This document shows, piece after piece, positions 6,643-13,722 of a stretch of DNA of 13,722 nt. Within the stretch, counting starts at the first letter, position 1. The number at the start of each line of letters is the position of its first letter. The notes under the pieces are model-generated. The model was not told where the DNA came from. It was given only the letters and a program-made list of their open reading frames with translations, and made no database searches. The position numbers were made by a program, and so were the translations under genes. The stretch is from UBA8514 sp050251415 (GTDB taxonomy: Bacteria; Bacillota; Clostridia; Lachnospirales; Anaerotignaceae): contig JBFWMT010000062.1 in NCBI GenBank assembly GCA_050251415.1, positions 1 to 13,722 of the forward strand, given 5' to 3'.

Positions 6643-9408
6643 GATAACAAAAAAGCAACAAGGAAAACCACATCATCTGGTAAAAAAACTACTGGTGCAA
6701 GAAAATCAACTACTGCAAAAAAAAATACAGGTGCAAAAAAAACCACATCAAAAGCGAAAGTACCACAGAAAAAATTTGGGGATTCAATTTATGATGAAAT
6801 ATTTTTACTGGTGCTTATTATAGTATCAATTTTAGTTTTATTAAGCCTTTTTACATCGGTAATGGGTATGTTTGGTACGGCAATAAATAGCTTGCTAAAA
6901 GGAATTTTTGGCGCAGGGGCATTTATATTGCCTGTGCTCTTAATAGCCTTTTGCGTTTGGATGCTTGCGAGCAAGGAAAAAGATTTTGCACGTGTGAAGG
7001 TATGGGGGATTATACTTTTTGTACTTAGTATTGCCACGTTTTTTCAGCTTATTAATACAGGTGCCTATAATATAAGTGGAGATTTATCGTTTTTGAAGCA
7101 AGCAGGGTATTTTTATAAAAATGCTACTGGCACAAATGGCGGTGTTATGGGTGGAGTTATTGGAAGCGGCTTAAATAAGGCAATTGGCTGGGGTAGTTAT
7201 ATTGTTACAGTGGCAGCTATTATAATTTCAGTTATGCTTGGCACGGGAAAATCTCTTATAGTTGGTATAAGCAGCTTTATAAATTATACAGAAGAGCGCC
7301 GCAATGTGAAAGAGGCAAAAATTAAAGCACAGGCTGAAAATATAAGAGAACGTGAATTAAAAAGAGAACAGAAGATTGAGGAAAACAATATAAGGCAAAT
7401 TCAACGCATGGAAAAGAAAGCCAAGAAAGGAAATTTCAATATAAACCTTGGCTGGCATGACGAGGTGGAAATTCCAGAGCAAAATAAAAATGAAGAAGTA
7501 GCAGAAAAAGTGGTACAACCATTGGTTGAAGCCCAAGAAGAGAAAAAGCCTATTGATATTTCGGGCATTGATTTAACGAACCCCAATTCACAGCGCCTTA
7601 TTGAAGTGCTTGGGGTTACAAAGGTTAATGATGACGATGTAATACAAGTGTTTGGGGTGCAGGATGAAACAACAACCAAAGAAACTACGGCTGACGTACA
7701 TATGGATATTCCAATAATTGAAACAGTTGAAGAACCACAGTTGCAAGTAGAAGAGCCACAAATTGTTGCTGAAAGTGAATTGCAAATGGTAACGAAAGAA
7801 CCGAAAATAGTTGCAGAAGATACGTCAAGAGTTATTGAGCCATTGGTAGAGGAGTTTGTGGAAACGCCTGTTAAAGATCCAGTTACACCAGCTACACTAG
7901 TTACACCTGTTACTCCAAAGGCAGAGCCTGTTGAGATTGGAACAGTGGAGAAGGCAGAGGAGCCAGAATATGTATTTCCGCCTATGGATATTTTGGGGCA
8001 AAAGCCACAAACAGCATCGGGTGAAACCAAGACAGATATGATTGCCAATGCAAAAAAGTTAGAAGAAACACTAAGCAGTTTTGGGGTAGAGGCAAAGGTT
8101 ATGCAAATAAATAAAGGTCCAACGGTTACAAGGTATGAACTTGCACCAAGCCAAGGCGTTAAGGTTAGCAAAATTGTGAACCTTGCAGATGATATTGCCC
8201 TTAACCTTGCGGCAACGGGAATAAGAATTGAAGCACCAATACCAGGTAAGGCGGCTGTGGGTATAGAAGTGCCCAATAAAGAGACACAATCTGTTTACCT
8301 TAGAAGTGTGTTGGAAAGTGATGCTTTTAAAAAATTTCCATCCAAATTGGCTTTTGCATTAGGTGAAGATATTGCAGGGAATGCAATAGTTACCGACATA
8401 GGTAAAATGCCTCATTTGCTTATAGCAGGGGCAACAGGAAGCGGTAAAAGTGTTTGTATAAACACCCTAATCACAAGTATACTTTACAAGGCGGATCCTA
8501 AAGAGGTTAAGCTTTTGTTGGTAGACCCAAAGGTAGTTGAACTTAGCGTATATAACGGAATTCCTCACCTTTTGATTCCTGTTGTAACTGACCCTAAAAA
8601 AGCCGCAGGTGCATTAAACTGGGCTGTAAGGGAAATGCTTGGAAGATACCAAAACTTTGCGGAGCACAATGTGCGTGACATAAAGGGTTACAATCAGATG
8701 AAGTTGGATAAGGGTGAAGCAGATGTTATGCCACAGATAGTTATAGTTATTGACGAGCTTGCAGACCTTATGATGGCGGCACCTGGCGAAGTTGAGGACT
8801 CCATTTGCCGTTTAGCGCAGATGGCAAGGGCAGCAGGTATGCACCTAATTATTGCAACACAAAGGCCGTCAGTTGACGTTATTACCGGCGTAATTAAGGC
8901 TAATATTCCATCAAGACTGGCTTTCGCAGTTTCTTCCGGAATTGACTCAAGAACCATTTTGGATAGTGTTGGTGCAGAAAAACTTTTGGGCAAGGGTGAT
9001 ATGCTGTTTTACCCTGTGGGCATGAGCAAACCCGTGCGTATACAGGGAGCTTTCGTTACAGACAAAGAAGTTGAAAACATCGTAGATTTTGTTAAGCAAG
9101 GCAAAAACACCACCTACGATAAAGCGATGATAGATAACATTACTTCGTCTAATAAATCAGCAGAAGCTGGGGAAGACAGCGATGAATTTTTTGACCAAGC
9201 TATTGACCTTGTAGTTGAAAAAGAAAAGGCATCTGTAAGTATGCTTCAGCGACAATTTAGAATTGGATACAATCGTGCGGCAAGACTTATGGACGATTTG
9301 GAAAGCAAGGGAATCGTTGGCTCGGAAGAAGGAAGTAAGCCACGCCGTGTACTTATTACCCAATCGCAACTTAACGAAATGCGTTATCCGTCTGACGATG
9401 ATATGTAA
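6637..9408 (+). CDS. ftsK: FtsK/SpoIIIE-family DNA translocase
   Basis: This 923-residue membrane-anchored hexameric motor pumps chromosomal DNA during division or sporulation. Residue numbers count from the upstream ATG at 6631. A Lys/Thr/Ala/Gly-rich basic tail (1-50) is followed by about four membrane helices (roughly 56-74, 93-113, 122-143 and 187-203). Next come a charged, coiled-coil-like stretch (220-265) and a low-complexity Glu/Val/Pro linker to about 450. The motor contains Walker A GATGSGKS (600-607), Walker B IVIVIDEL (703-710) and IATQRPSVDVITG (741-753). The C-terminal gamma winged helix (about 855-912, with ASVSMLQRQFRIGYNRAARL) reads polar DNA motifs (KOPS/SRS) in this family. 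Which role (FtsK-like or SpoIIIE-like) applies cannot be settled from sequence. It has its own promoter; rimO follows after 58 bases without a visible terminator. Confidence 0.96.
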   Translation: MADNKKATRKTTSSGKKTTGARKSTTAKKNTGAKKTTSKAKVPQKKFGDSIYDEIFLLVLIIVSILVLLSLFTSVMGMFGTAINSLLKGIFGAGAFILPVLLIAFCVWMLASKEKDFARVKVWGIILFVLSIATFFQLINTGAYNISGDLSFLKQAGYFYKNATGTNGGVMGGVIGSGLNKAIGWGSYIVTVAAIIISVMLGTGKSLIVGISSFINYTEERRNVKEAKIKAQAENIRERELKREQKIEENNIRQIQRMEKKAKKGNFNINLGWHDEVEIPEQNKNEEVAEKVVQPLVEAQEEKKPIDISGIDLTNPNSQRLIEVLGVTKVNDDDVIQVFGVQDETTTKETTADVHMDIPIIETVEEPQLQVEEPQIVAESELQMVTKEPKIVAEDTSRVIEPLVEEFVETPVKDPVTPATLVTPVTPKAEPVEIGTVEKAEEPEYVFPPMDILGQKPQTASGETKTDMIANAKKLEETLSSFGVEAKVMQINKGPTVTRYELAPSQGVKVSKIVNLADDIALNLAATGIRIEAPIPGKAAVGIEVPNKETQSVYLRSVLESDAFKKFPSKLAFALGEDIAGNAIVTDIGKMPHLLIAGATGSGKSVCINTLITSILYKADPKEVKLLLVDPKVVELSVYNGIPHLLIPVVTDPKKAAGALNWAVREMLGRYQNFAEHNVRDIKGYNQMKLDKGEADVMPQIVIVIDELADLMMAAPGEVEDSICRLAQMARAAGMHLIIATQRPSVDVITGVIKANIPSRLAFAVSSGIDSRTILDSVGAEKLLGKGDMLFYPVGMSKPVRIQGAFVTDKEVENIVDFVKQGKNTTYDKAMIDNITSSNKSAEAGEDSDEFFDQAIDLVVEKEKASVSMLQRQFRIGYNRAARLMDDLESKGIVGSEEGSKPRRVLITQSQLNEMRYPSDDDM

Positions 9409-9466
9409 AATTAAAACCTAGTAGTTAAGGAAATTTAGGACTTATATACAAAAAGGAGAATATTTA

Positions 9467-10807
9467 ATGAATATAAAAATGGCTTTTGTTTCCCTTGGAT
9501 GCGACAAAAACCTTGTTGATAGTGAGGTAATGCTTGGCTTATGCAAGCAAGCAGAAATTGAGATAGTGTCTGATGAGAGCACTGCGGATTTAATAGTGGT
9601 TAATACCTGTTGCTTTATACAGGATGCCCTTGAAGAAAGTATTGAAACTATTGTGGAAATGGGCGAGTACAAAAAAGAGGGCAATTGCAAAGGCATAATT
9701 GTTGCAGGCTGTCTTGGTCAGCGTTATGAGAAAGATATATTTGATGAAATGCCAGAGGTTGACGCAGTGGTTGGTACAACGGCATACGAAAAAATAGTAG
9801 AGGTTGCAAAGCGTGTTTACAAAGGTGAAAAAATAAAAGAACTTACCGATATTGATATGCCAATGATTTCAGAGGATAATTCAATGCTTAGAATGCTGTC
9901 AACGGCAGGTCACTTTGCATATCTTAAAATAGCAGAAGGTTGCGATAACCACTGTACCTACTGCGTTATTCCTAAGCTAAGGGGAAAATATCGAAGCCGA
10001 ACCATTGAAAGTCTTGTAAAAGAGGCGGAGATACTTGGGGCACAAGGGGTTAAAGAGCTTATACTTGTAGCGCAGGACACGGCACTTTATGGCAGTGACA
10101 TTTATGGCAAAAGCTGCTTGGATAAATTGCTTATATCTCTCTGCAAAGTAGATGGAATTGAGTGGATAAGAATACTCTACTGCTACCCAGAGCATATAAC
10201 AGATGAAACCATTGCCGTAATGGCTTCAGAGGATAAGGTCTGTAAATATCTTGATATGCCTGTGCAGTCTGGCTGTGACACCGTGCTTAAACGCATGGGC
10301 AGAAAAAACACCGCAAATATTATTGAAGAAAAAATTGAAAAACTAAGAAAAGCGATGCCAGAAATTACTCTTAGAACCACCCTTATTACAGGCTTTCCTG
10401 GAGAAACAGAGGAAGAATTTAATGCAACCTTAAGCTTTGTTGAAAAAGCACGTTTTGATAGACTTGGGGTTTTTACCTATTCTCAAGAAGATGGTACGCC
10501 TGCGGCAATTATGGAAAATCAAATTGACGAAGAAATAAAGATTGAAAGAAAAGACAGGATAATGGAAATGCAGAAGTTTATATCTGCCGACAAATGTGAA
10601 AATGCAGTTGGTAAAAAAATGAGGGTACTAGTTGAAGGCAGACTTCCAGAGGATAAGGTTTATTGTGCAAGAAGTTATAAAGATGCACCCGACATTGACG
10701 GATTGGTGTTTGTAAGCTGTGATGAAGAATTGCTTACAGGAGATTTTGCAGAGGTTGTTATAACCCAAGCAAGTGATTACGATTTATACGGAAGGGTGAC
10801 AGAGTAA
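9467..10807 (+). CDS. rimO: RimO, ribosomal protein S12 methylthiotransferase
   Basis: This 446-residue radical-SAM enzyme adds a methylthio group to a conserved aspartate of ribosomal protein S12 in this family. The N-terminal methylthiotransferase domain has the three cluster cysteines Cys12 (SLGCDKNLVDSE), Cys48 (NTCCF) and Cys82 (AGCLGQ). The radical-SAM CX3CX2C motif is EGCDNHCTYCVIPKLRGKY (Cys159, 163, 166). A C-terminal TRAM domain covers about 375-446. WIRILYCYPEHIT, LILVAQDT and FDRLGVFTYSQEDGTPA are RimO-type rather than MiaB-type. An oddity: at 267-282 the usual RimO QH is replaced by QSGCDTVLKRMGRKNT, which looks like the MtaB/MiaB paralogues. AAGGAG (9453-9458) precedes the ATG at 8 bases. 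The stop overlaps the pgsA start (TAATG), suggesting translational coupling. Confidence 0.93.
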   Translation: MNIKMAFVSLGCDKNLVDSEVMLGLCKQAEIEIVSDESTADLIVVNTCCFIQDALEESIETIVEMGEYKKEGNCKGIIVAGCLGQRYEKDIFDEMPEVDAVVGTTAYEKIVEVAKRVYKGEKIKELTDIDMPMISEDNSMLRMLSTAGHFAYLKIAEGCDNHCTYCVIPKLRGKYRSRTIESLVKEAEILGAQGVKELILVAQDTALYGSDIYGKSCLDKLLISLCKVDGIEWIRILYCYPEHITDETIAVMASEDKVCKYLDMPVQSGCDTVLKRMGRKNTANIIEEKIEKLRKAMPEITLRTTLITGFPGETEEEFNATLSFVEKARFDRLGVFTYSQEDGTPAAIMENQIDEEIKIERKDRIMEMQKFISADKCENAVGKKMRVLVEGRLPEDKVYCARSYKDAPDIDGLVFVSCDEELLTGDFAEVVITQASDYDLYGRVTE

Positions 10808-11340
10808 TGGAGATGAACTTACCAAACAAGCTTACAATGGCAAGGGTTATAATGATACCTGTGTTTTTAGTGGTGCTGTTAAGCGGAGTTATTCCACAGC
10901 CAGTAAATAGGTACATTGCCGTTATTATATTTATGGTGGCTTCTTTTACAGATTATCTGGATGGACACATTGCCAGAAAATATAATTTGGTAACAAATTT
11001 CGGTAAATTTATGGACCCTCTTGCAGATAAACTGCTTGTGGCGGCTGCGATGATATCAATGGTAGAACTTGGTGACATTGCAGCGTGGATAGTTATAATA
11101 ATAATTAGCCGTGAATTTATTATTACAGGCTTTAGGCTGATAGCAGTGGAAGCCAATGTGGTTATTGCTGCAAGTTGGTGGGGCAAAACAAAAACAGTTA
11201 GTCAAATGGCAATGATCATTGTTGTTTTAAGTGGCATTGGTGGCATACTGGGGCAGATACTTATTTACGCCTCGGCAATACTAACAATTATTTCGGGTGT
11301 AGACTATATTGTTAAAAATATGAACGTGTTAAAAGGATAG
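10807..11340 (+). CDS. pgsA: PgsA, CDP-diacylglycerol-glycerol-3-phosphate 3-phosphatidyltransferase
   Basis: The 177-residue integral membrane enzyme makes phosphatidylglycerophosphate, the first committed step to phosphatidylglycerol and cardiolipin. The full CDP-alcohol phosphotransferase signature D-G-x2-A-R-x8-G-x3-D-x3-D is present: Asp52, Gly53, Ala56, Arg57, Gly66, Asp70 and Asp74, preceded by Asp49. PNKLTMAR at the N-terminus, SREFIITGFRLIA (101-113) and AASWWGKTKT (121-130) are PgsA-specific. Five to six hydrophobic helices are apparent, as usual. The start ATG shares its first base with the rimO stop codon, behind GGAAGGGTGA (10790-10799); a second in-frame ATG at 10813 is less likely. 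cinA follows after 11 bases, the common Firmicute order. Confidence 0.95.
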   Translation: MEMNLPNKLTMARVIMIPVFLVVLLSGVIPQPVNRYIAVIIFMVASFTDYLDGHIARKYNLVTNFGKFMDPLADKLLVAAAMISMVELGDIAAWIVIIIISREFIITGFRLIAVEANVVIAASWWGKTKTVSQMAMIIVVLSGIGGILGQILIYASAILTIISGVDYIVKNMNVLKG

Positions 11341-11351
11341 GGGACAAAAGA

Positions 11352-12590
11352 ATGAAAGCAGAGATTTTGGCAGTTGGTACAGAATTACTTTTAGGAGATA
11401 TTTTAAATACAAATGCACAATATATTTCCAAACAGCTTGCACAACTGGGTATTGACGTACATTACCAAACGGTTGTTGGAGATAATGCACAAAGATTGGA
11501 AAAAACTATATTAAATGCTTTTGAAAGAGCCGACCTTATTATTACATCAGGTGGTCTTGGCCCAACTGAGGATGACCTTACAAAAGAAACAGGAACAAAA
11601 TATTTCGGCAAAAAGCTTGTTCTTGACCCAAAGGCGATGGATATGCTAGAGGGCTTTTTTACACGTCTTAACAGAAAGATGACTGCGAACAACGCAAAAC
11701 AGGCTTATGTTCCAGAGGGTGCATTGGTTATGTACAACAAAAACGGTACAGCACCTGGAATTATTACAGAGGAAAACGGGAAAATTCTTGTGAACCTTCC
11801 TGGCCCGCCAAGAGAGCTTACACCTATGTTTGAGGAATATGTTAAGCCGTTTCTTGCAAAAAAGCAGGAAAATATTTTTGTTTCACGAATTTTAAGGGTT
11901 GCAAAAATAGGTGAAAGCGAAGCCGAAGATATGGTTAAAGATATTATTGCTGCACAAACAAACCCAACAATTGCAACTTATGTTAAGGGCTATGAGGTTA
12001 TTTTCAGAATTACAGCGAAGGCAAAAAATGAAGATGAAGCAAATAAAATAATTGAGCCTATGGCACAGGAAATATATAAACGCTTTGGCAACAATATTTA
12101 TGCTGAAGGTGAAACAACTATCCAAAAAGTTACATGCCAAAAACTTATGGATAAAAATCTTACAGTCGCTGTGGCAGAAAGCTGCACGGGTGGAATGCTT
12201 GCGGCGGCATTTACAGATATTGCAGGGATATCTAAAATATTTATGGAAGGCGACGTAACCTACAGCAATGATGCAAAAATTCGCCGTCTTGGCGTAAAGG
12301 CTGAAACCCTTGAAAAATATGGTGCAGTAAGCCATGAAACGGCGGCACAAATGGCAGAAGGTATTGCCAAGGCCGCAGGTACAGACATGGGAATTTCTAC
12401 AACAGGGATTGCTGGCCCTGATGGGGGAAGCGACGAAAAGCCTGTGGGTACTGTGTTTCTTGGGCTGTGCTTTAAAGGAGAAGTGAAAACAAAGGAGATT
12501 CATCTCGTTGGAAATCGTGATAAAGTTAGGCAAAGAACTGTAGATGCAGTATTTGATTGGATTAGAAGAGAGATAGAGGAAAATGAATAA
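11352..12590 (+). CDS. cinA: CinA: competence/damage-inducible protein with NMN amidohydrolase (PncC) domain
   Basis: The 412-residue protein has both usual CinA domains. The N-terminal molybdopterin-binding-like (COG1058) domain spans about 1-170, with TSGGLGPTEDDLT (65-77) and NLPGPPREL (148-156); in studied homologues it hydrolyses ADP-ribose. A middle segment (about 175-255) is followed by the C-terminal PncC/CinA domain (about 260-405), with AESCTGG (275-281), containing the presumed catalytic serine, and TGIAGPDGGS (351-360). This domain deamidates NMN to NaMN and so recycles NAD. In naturally competent Streptococcus cinA is co-expressed with recA; here a transporter gene and a separate recA promoter lie between them. 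AGGGG (11339-11343) precedes the ATG at 8 bases. The 3' end overlaps the transporter gene by 8 bases. Confidence 0.95.
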   Translation: MKAEILAVGTELLLGDILNTNAQYISKQLAQLGIDVHYQTVVGDNAQRLEKTILNAFERADLIITSGGLGPTEDDLTKETGTKYFGKKLVLDPKAMDMLEGFFTRLNRKMTANNAKQAYVPEGALVMYNKNGTAPGIITEENGKILVNLPGPPRELTPMFEEYVKPFLAKKQENIFVSRILRVAKIGESEAEDMVKDIIAAQTNPTIATYVKGYEVIFRITAKAKNEDEANKIIEPMAQEIYKRFGNNIYAEGETTIQKVTCQKLMDKNLTVAVAESCTGGMLAAAFTDIAGISKIFMEGDVTYSNDAKIRRLGVKAETLEKYGAVSHETAAQMAEGIAKAAGTDMGISTTGIAGPDGGSDEKPVGTVFLGLCFKGEVKTKEIHLVGNRDKVRQRTVDAVFDWIRREIEENE

Positions 12591-13473
12591 GAAAAAAGGA
12601 ACCATTCTTTTGTTTATAGCAGCGGCAATTGGCGGATTAGGGTTTGTGCTAATGAAAAATTTGCTGGATAGTGGATTTTCTCCAATTCAGTGTGTTGCAG
12701 GGCGGTATATATTTGCAGTTATATTCATGTGCCTGTTTTACATTAAGGAACTGAAACACATAACAAAAGAAGAACTAAATGGTGGCAGTTTGATGGGAGC
12801 GCTGTTGTTTTTACTTTTTGTAATGCTAATGGAGGGGTTAAAAAGAACAACACCATCTGTTAACGCATTTTTGTCCTGCACAACGGCAATTATGGTGCCA
12901 ATTATATTATGGGTAGGATATAAGAAAAAACCCGACAAATATATTGTTGTAGGTGCACTTATGACAATTTTTGGTGTGGCAATGCTTTCCTTAAATGAGC
13001 GATTCGAAATAAATTTGGGTGCAGTTTTATCTCTTGGTGCATCGGTCATGTTAGGAATGCAGATGGTAGTAATGGATAAATATGTTGAAAAGTGCAATCC
13101 GGCAAGGCTTACGATAGTTGAAAGTGTTGTGGTTATGGTACTTTCTATTATGTCAGCATTGTTTTCAGGTGAGGCTGTACCAAAAATTTCAGAGATAGAT
13201 ATTGTTATGTTTGCTTTAGCAGGGGTGTTATGCACATTTGTGTATTTTCTTTTTATAAGTATTAGTCAGAAATGTACATCGCCAACAACCACATCAATAA
13301 TTATTACTTCAGAGTCTGTTTTTGCTGCTTTTGCATCTGCCATATTTTATGGCGAGAAAATAGGGCTTCGTGTTGTTGCAGGTGGATTGCTTATTTTTTG
13401 TGCAGTAATTATTGCAGAAGCAAAGCCAAATTTTTTTGCCAAAAAGGAGCTATTGACGAACCGTTACAAATAA
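12583..13473 (+). CDS. EamA-family (drug/metabolite transporter superfamily) permease
   Basis: The 296-residue protein is a ten-helix membrane protein made of two EamA repeats (about 5-137 and 145-280). The second repeat ends with the typical SESVFAAFASAIFYGEKI (243-260), followed by a last helix (about 263-280). Family members export amino acids, nucleotides or other metabolites, or import some sugars; nothing here reveals the substrate. The ATG lies within the end of cinA (8-base overlap) and its nearest purine-rich site, GAGG at 12576-12579, is only 3 bases away, so translation is probably coupled to cinA. A later start would remove the first membrane helix. It breaks the common cinA-recA adjacency. 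The recA promoter lies within its final codons and the following gap. Confidence 0.88.
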   Translation: MNKKKGTILLFIAAAIGGLGFVLMKNLLDSGFSPIQCVAGRYIFAVIFMCLFYIKELKHITKEELNGGSLMGALLFLLFVMLMEGLKRTTPSVNAFLSCTTAIMVPIILWVGYKKKPDKYIVVGALMTIFGVAMLSLNERFEINLGAVLSLGASVMLGMQMVVMDKYVEKCNPARLTIVESVVVMVLSIMSALFSGEAVPKISEIDIVMFALAGVLCTFVYFLFISISQKCTSPTTTSIIITSESVFAAFASAIFYGEKIGLRVVAGGLLIFCAVIIAEAKPNFFAKKELLTNRYK

Positions 13474-13481
13474 GATAAAAT
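13453..13481 (+). promoter_or_regulatory. recA promoter
   Basis: TTGACG (13453-13458) and TAAAAT (13476-13481) are each 5/6 matches to the housekeeping consensus and are separated by exactly 17 bases. The -35 and part of the spacer lie within the last codons of the upstream transporter gene. Predicted start of transcription is near 13488, about 30 bases before the recA ATG. No terminator separates the two genes, so read-through from the operon is also possible. Confidence 0.8.
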
Positions 13482-13482
13482 A

Positions 13483-13496
13483 GGAACATAGGTTTG
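13483..13496 (+). promoter_or_regulatory. LexA (SOS) box-like operator of recA
   Basis: GGAACATAGGTTTG agrees with the Gram-positive LexA/DinR consensus CGAACRNRYGTTYG at 12 of 14 positions (mismatches at 1 and 9). It starts one base after the -10 hexamer and covers the predicted transcription start, the right place for repression. recA is a standard LexA target in Firmicutes. The match is read by eye; binding is inferred. Confidence 0.65.
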
Positions 13497-13517
13497 CTTT
13501 TGGAAAAGGGGAGTAAT

Positions 13518-13722
13518 ATGGCTGAGAAAAAAGGTTCAAAAAAAGAAGAGATAAAATATGAAAGTAAAGAGAAAGCACTAGAAGGTGCTCTCAAAAACAT
13601 AGAAAAGAAATTCGGCGAAGGCTCAGTTATGAAGCTTGGCGATGAAAAATCACGTATGAATGTTGAGGTTACACCAACAGGCTCTTTAAGCCTTGACATT
13701 GCCCTTGGCGCAGGTGGTATAC
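13518..13722 (+). CDS. recA: RecA recombinase, N-terminal part (3' end outside window)
   Basis: The first 68 codons run off the window with no stop. After a Lys/Glu-rich leader of about 15 residues, the RecA N-terminal helix appears (KALEGALKNIEKKFGEGSVM, 19-38), then VEVTPTGSLSLDIALGAGGI (49-68), the conserved start of the ATPase core. The Walker A motif would come just beyond the window. In the family, RecA forms filaments on single-stranded DNA, drives homologous recombination and triggers LexA self-cleavage. AAGGGGAG (13506-13513) precedes the ATG at 13518. The promoter and a LexA-box-like site lie in the 44-base gap upstream. The leader is longer than in E. coli RecA, which starts close to this helix; such short extensions are not rare. 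Confidence 0.95.
   Translation, partial: MAEKKGSKKEEIKYESKEKALEGALKNIEKKFGEGSVMKLGDEKSRMNVEVTPTGSLSLDIALGAGGI

Noticed and set aside
7401..8276. Open frame of 291 codons on the - strand, antisense to ftsK
   Set aside because: It is a Ser/Thr-rich shadow of the Glu/Val-rich linker and alpha domain of FtsK, with no family features and no ribosome binding site.
11892..12605. Open frame of 237 codons on the - strand, antisense to cinA
   Set aside because: Phe/Cys/Asn-rich translation without motifs; cinA on the other strand is clearly the gene.

Overview
The window is chromosomal DNA from a low-G+C Gram-positive bacterium, most likely a member of the Clostridia. The evidence is A+T-rich codon use, strong AGGAGG-type ribosome binding sites, the order hrcA-grpE-dnaK-dnaJ, a DnaK without the extra segment that Gram-negative DnaKs carry in the first quadrant of the ATPase domain, and the order ftsK-rimO-pgsA-cinA-recA. 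I cannot name a genus. All but one of the genes recognised are housekeeping genes; I found no phage, transposase, CRISPR or defence genes, and no undescribed multi-gene system.

Region 1 (1-4030, + strand) is the class I heat-shock cluster: the 3' end of hrcA (repressor), then grpE, dnaK and dnaJ. The promoter and any CIRCE operator lie upstream of the window. A large imperfect hairpin followed by six T lies between dnaK and dnaJ, and dnaJ starts with TTG behind a weak ribosome binding site, so DnaJ is probably made at a lower level than DnaK. A strong, bidirectional-looking terminator follows dnaJ.

Region 2 (4031-6483, - strand) holds two genes convergent with the heat-shock cluster. First comes an intergenic stretch packed with small palindromes, probably one copy of a dispersed repeat. 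Then purK (purine synthesis) lies downstream of a membrane acyltransferase gene, 28 bases apart and probably co-transcribed. The purE gene normally paired with purK is not here.

Region 3 (6484-13473, + strand) starts at a 187-base divergent promoter region with an extended -10 promoter facing each way. It continues with ftsK/spoIIIE (DNA translocase), rimO (S12 methylthiotransferase), pgsA (phosphatidylglycerophosphate synthase), cinA (nucleotide/NMN amidohydrolase) and an EamA-family transporter. The last four genes are tightly packed: TAATG overlap at rimO/pgsA, 11 bases between pgsA and cinA, and an 8-base overlap at cinA/transporter.

Region 4 (13453-13722) is the start of recA. It has its own near-consensus promoter inside the end of the transporter gene and a LexA (SOS) box-like sequence at the predicted transcription start. 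Only the first 68 codons of recA are in the window.
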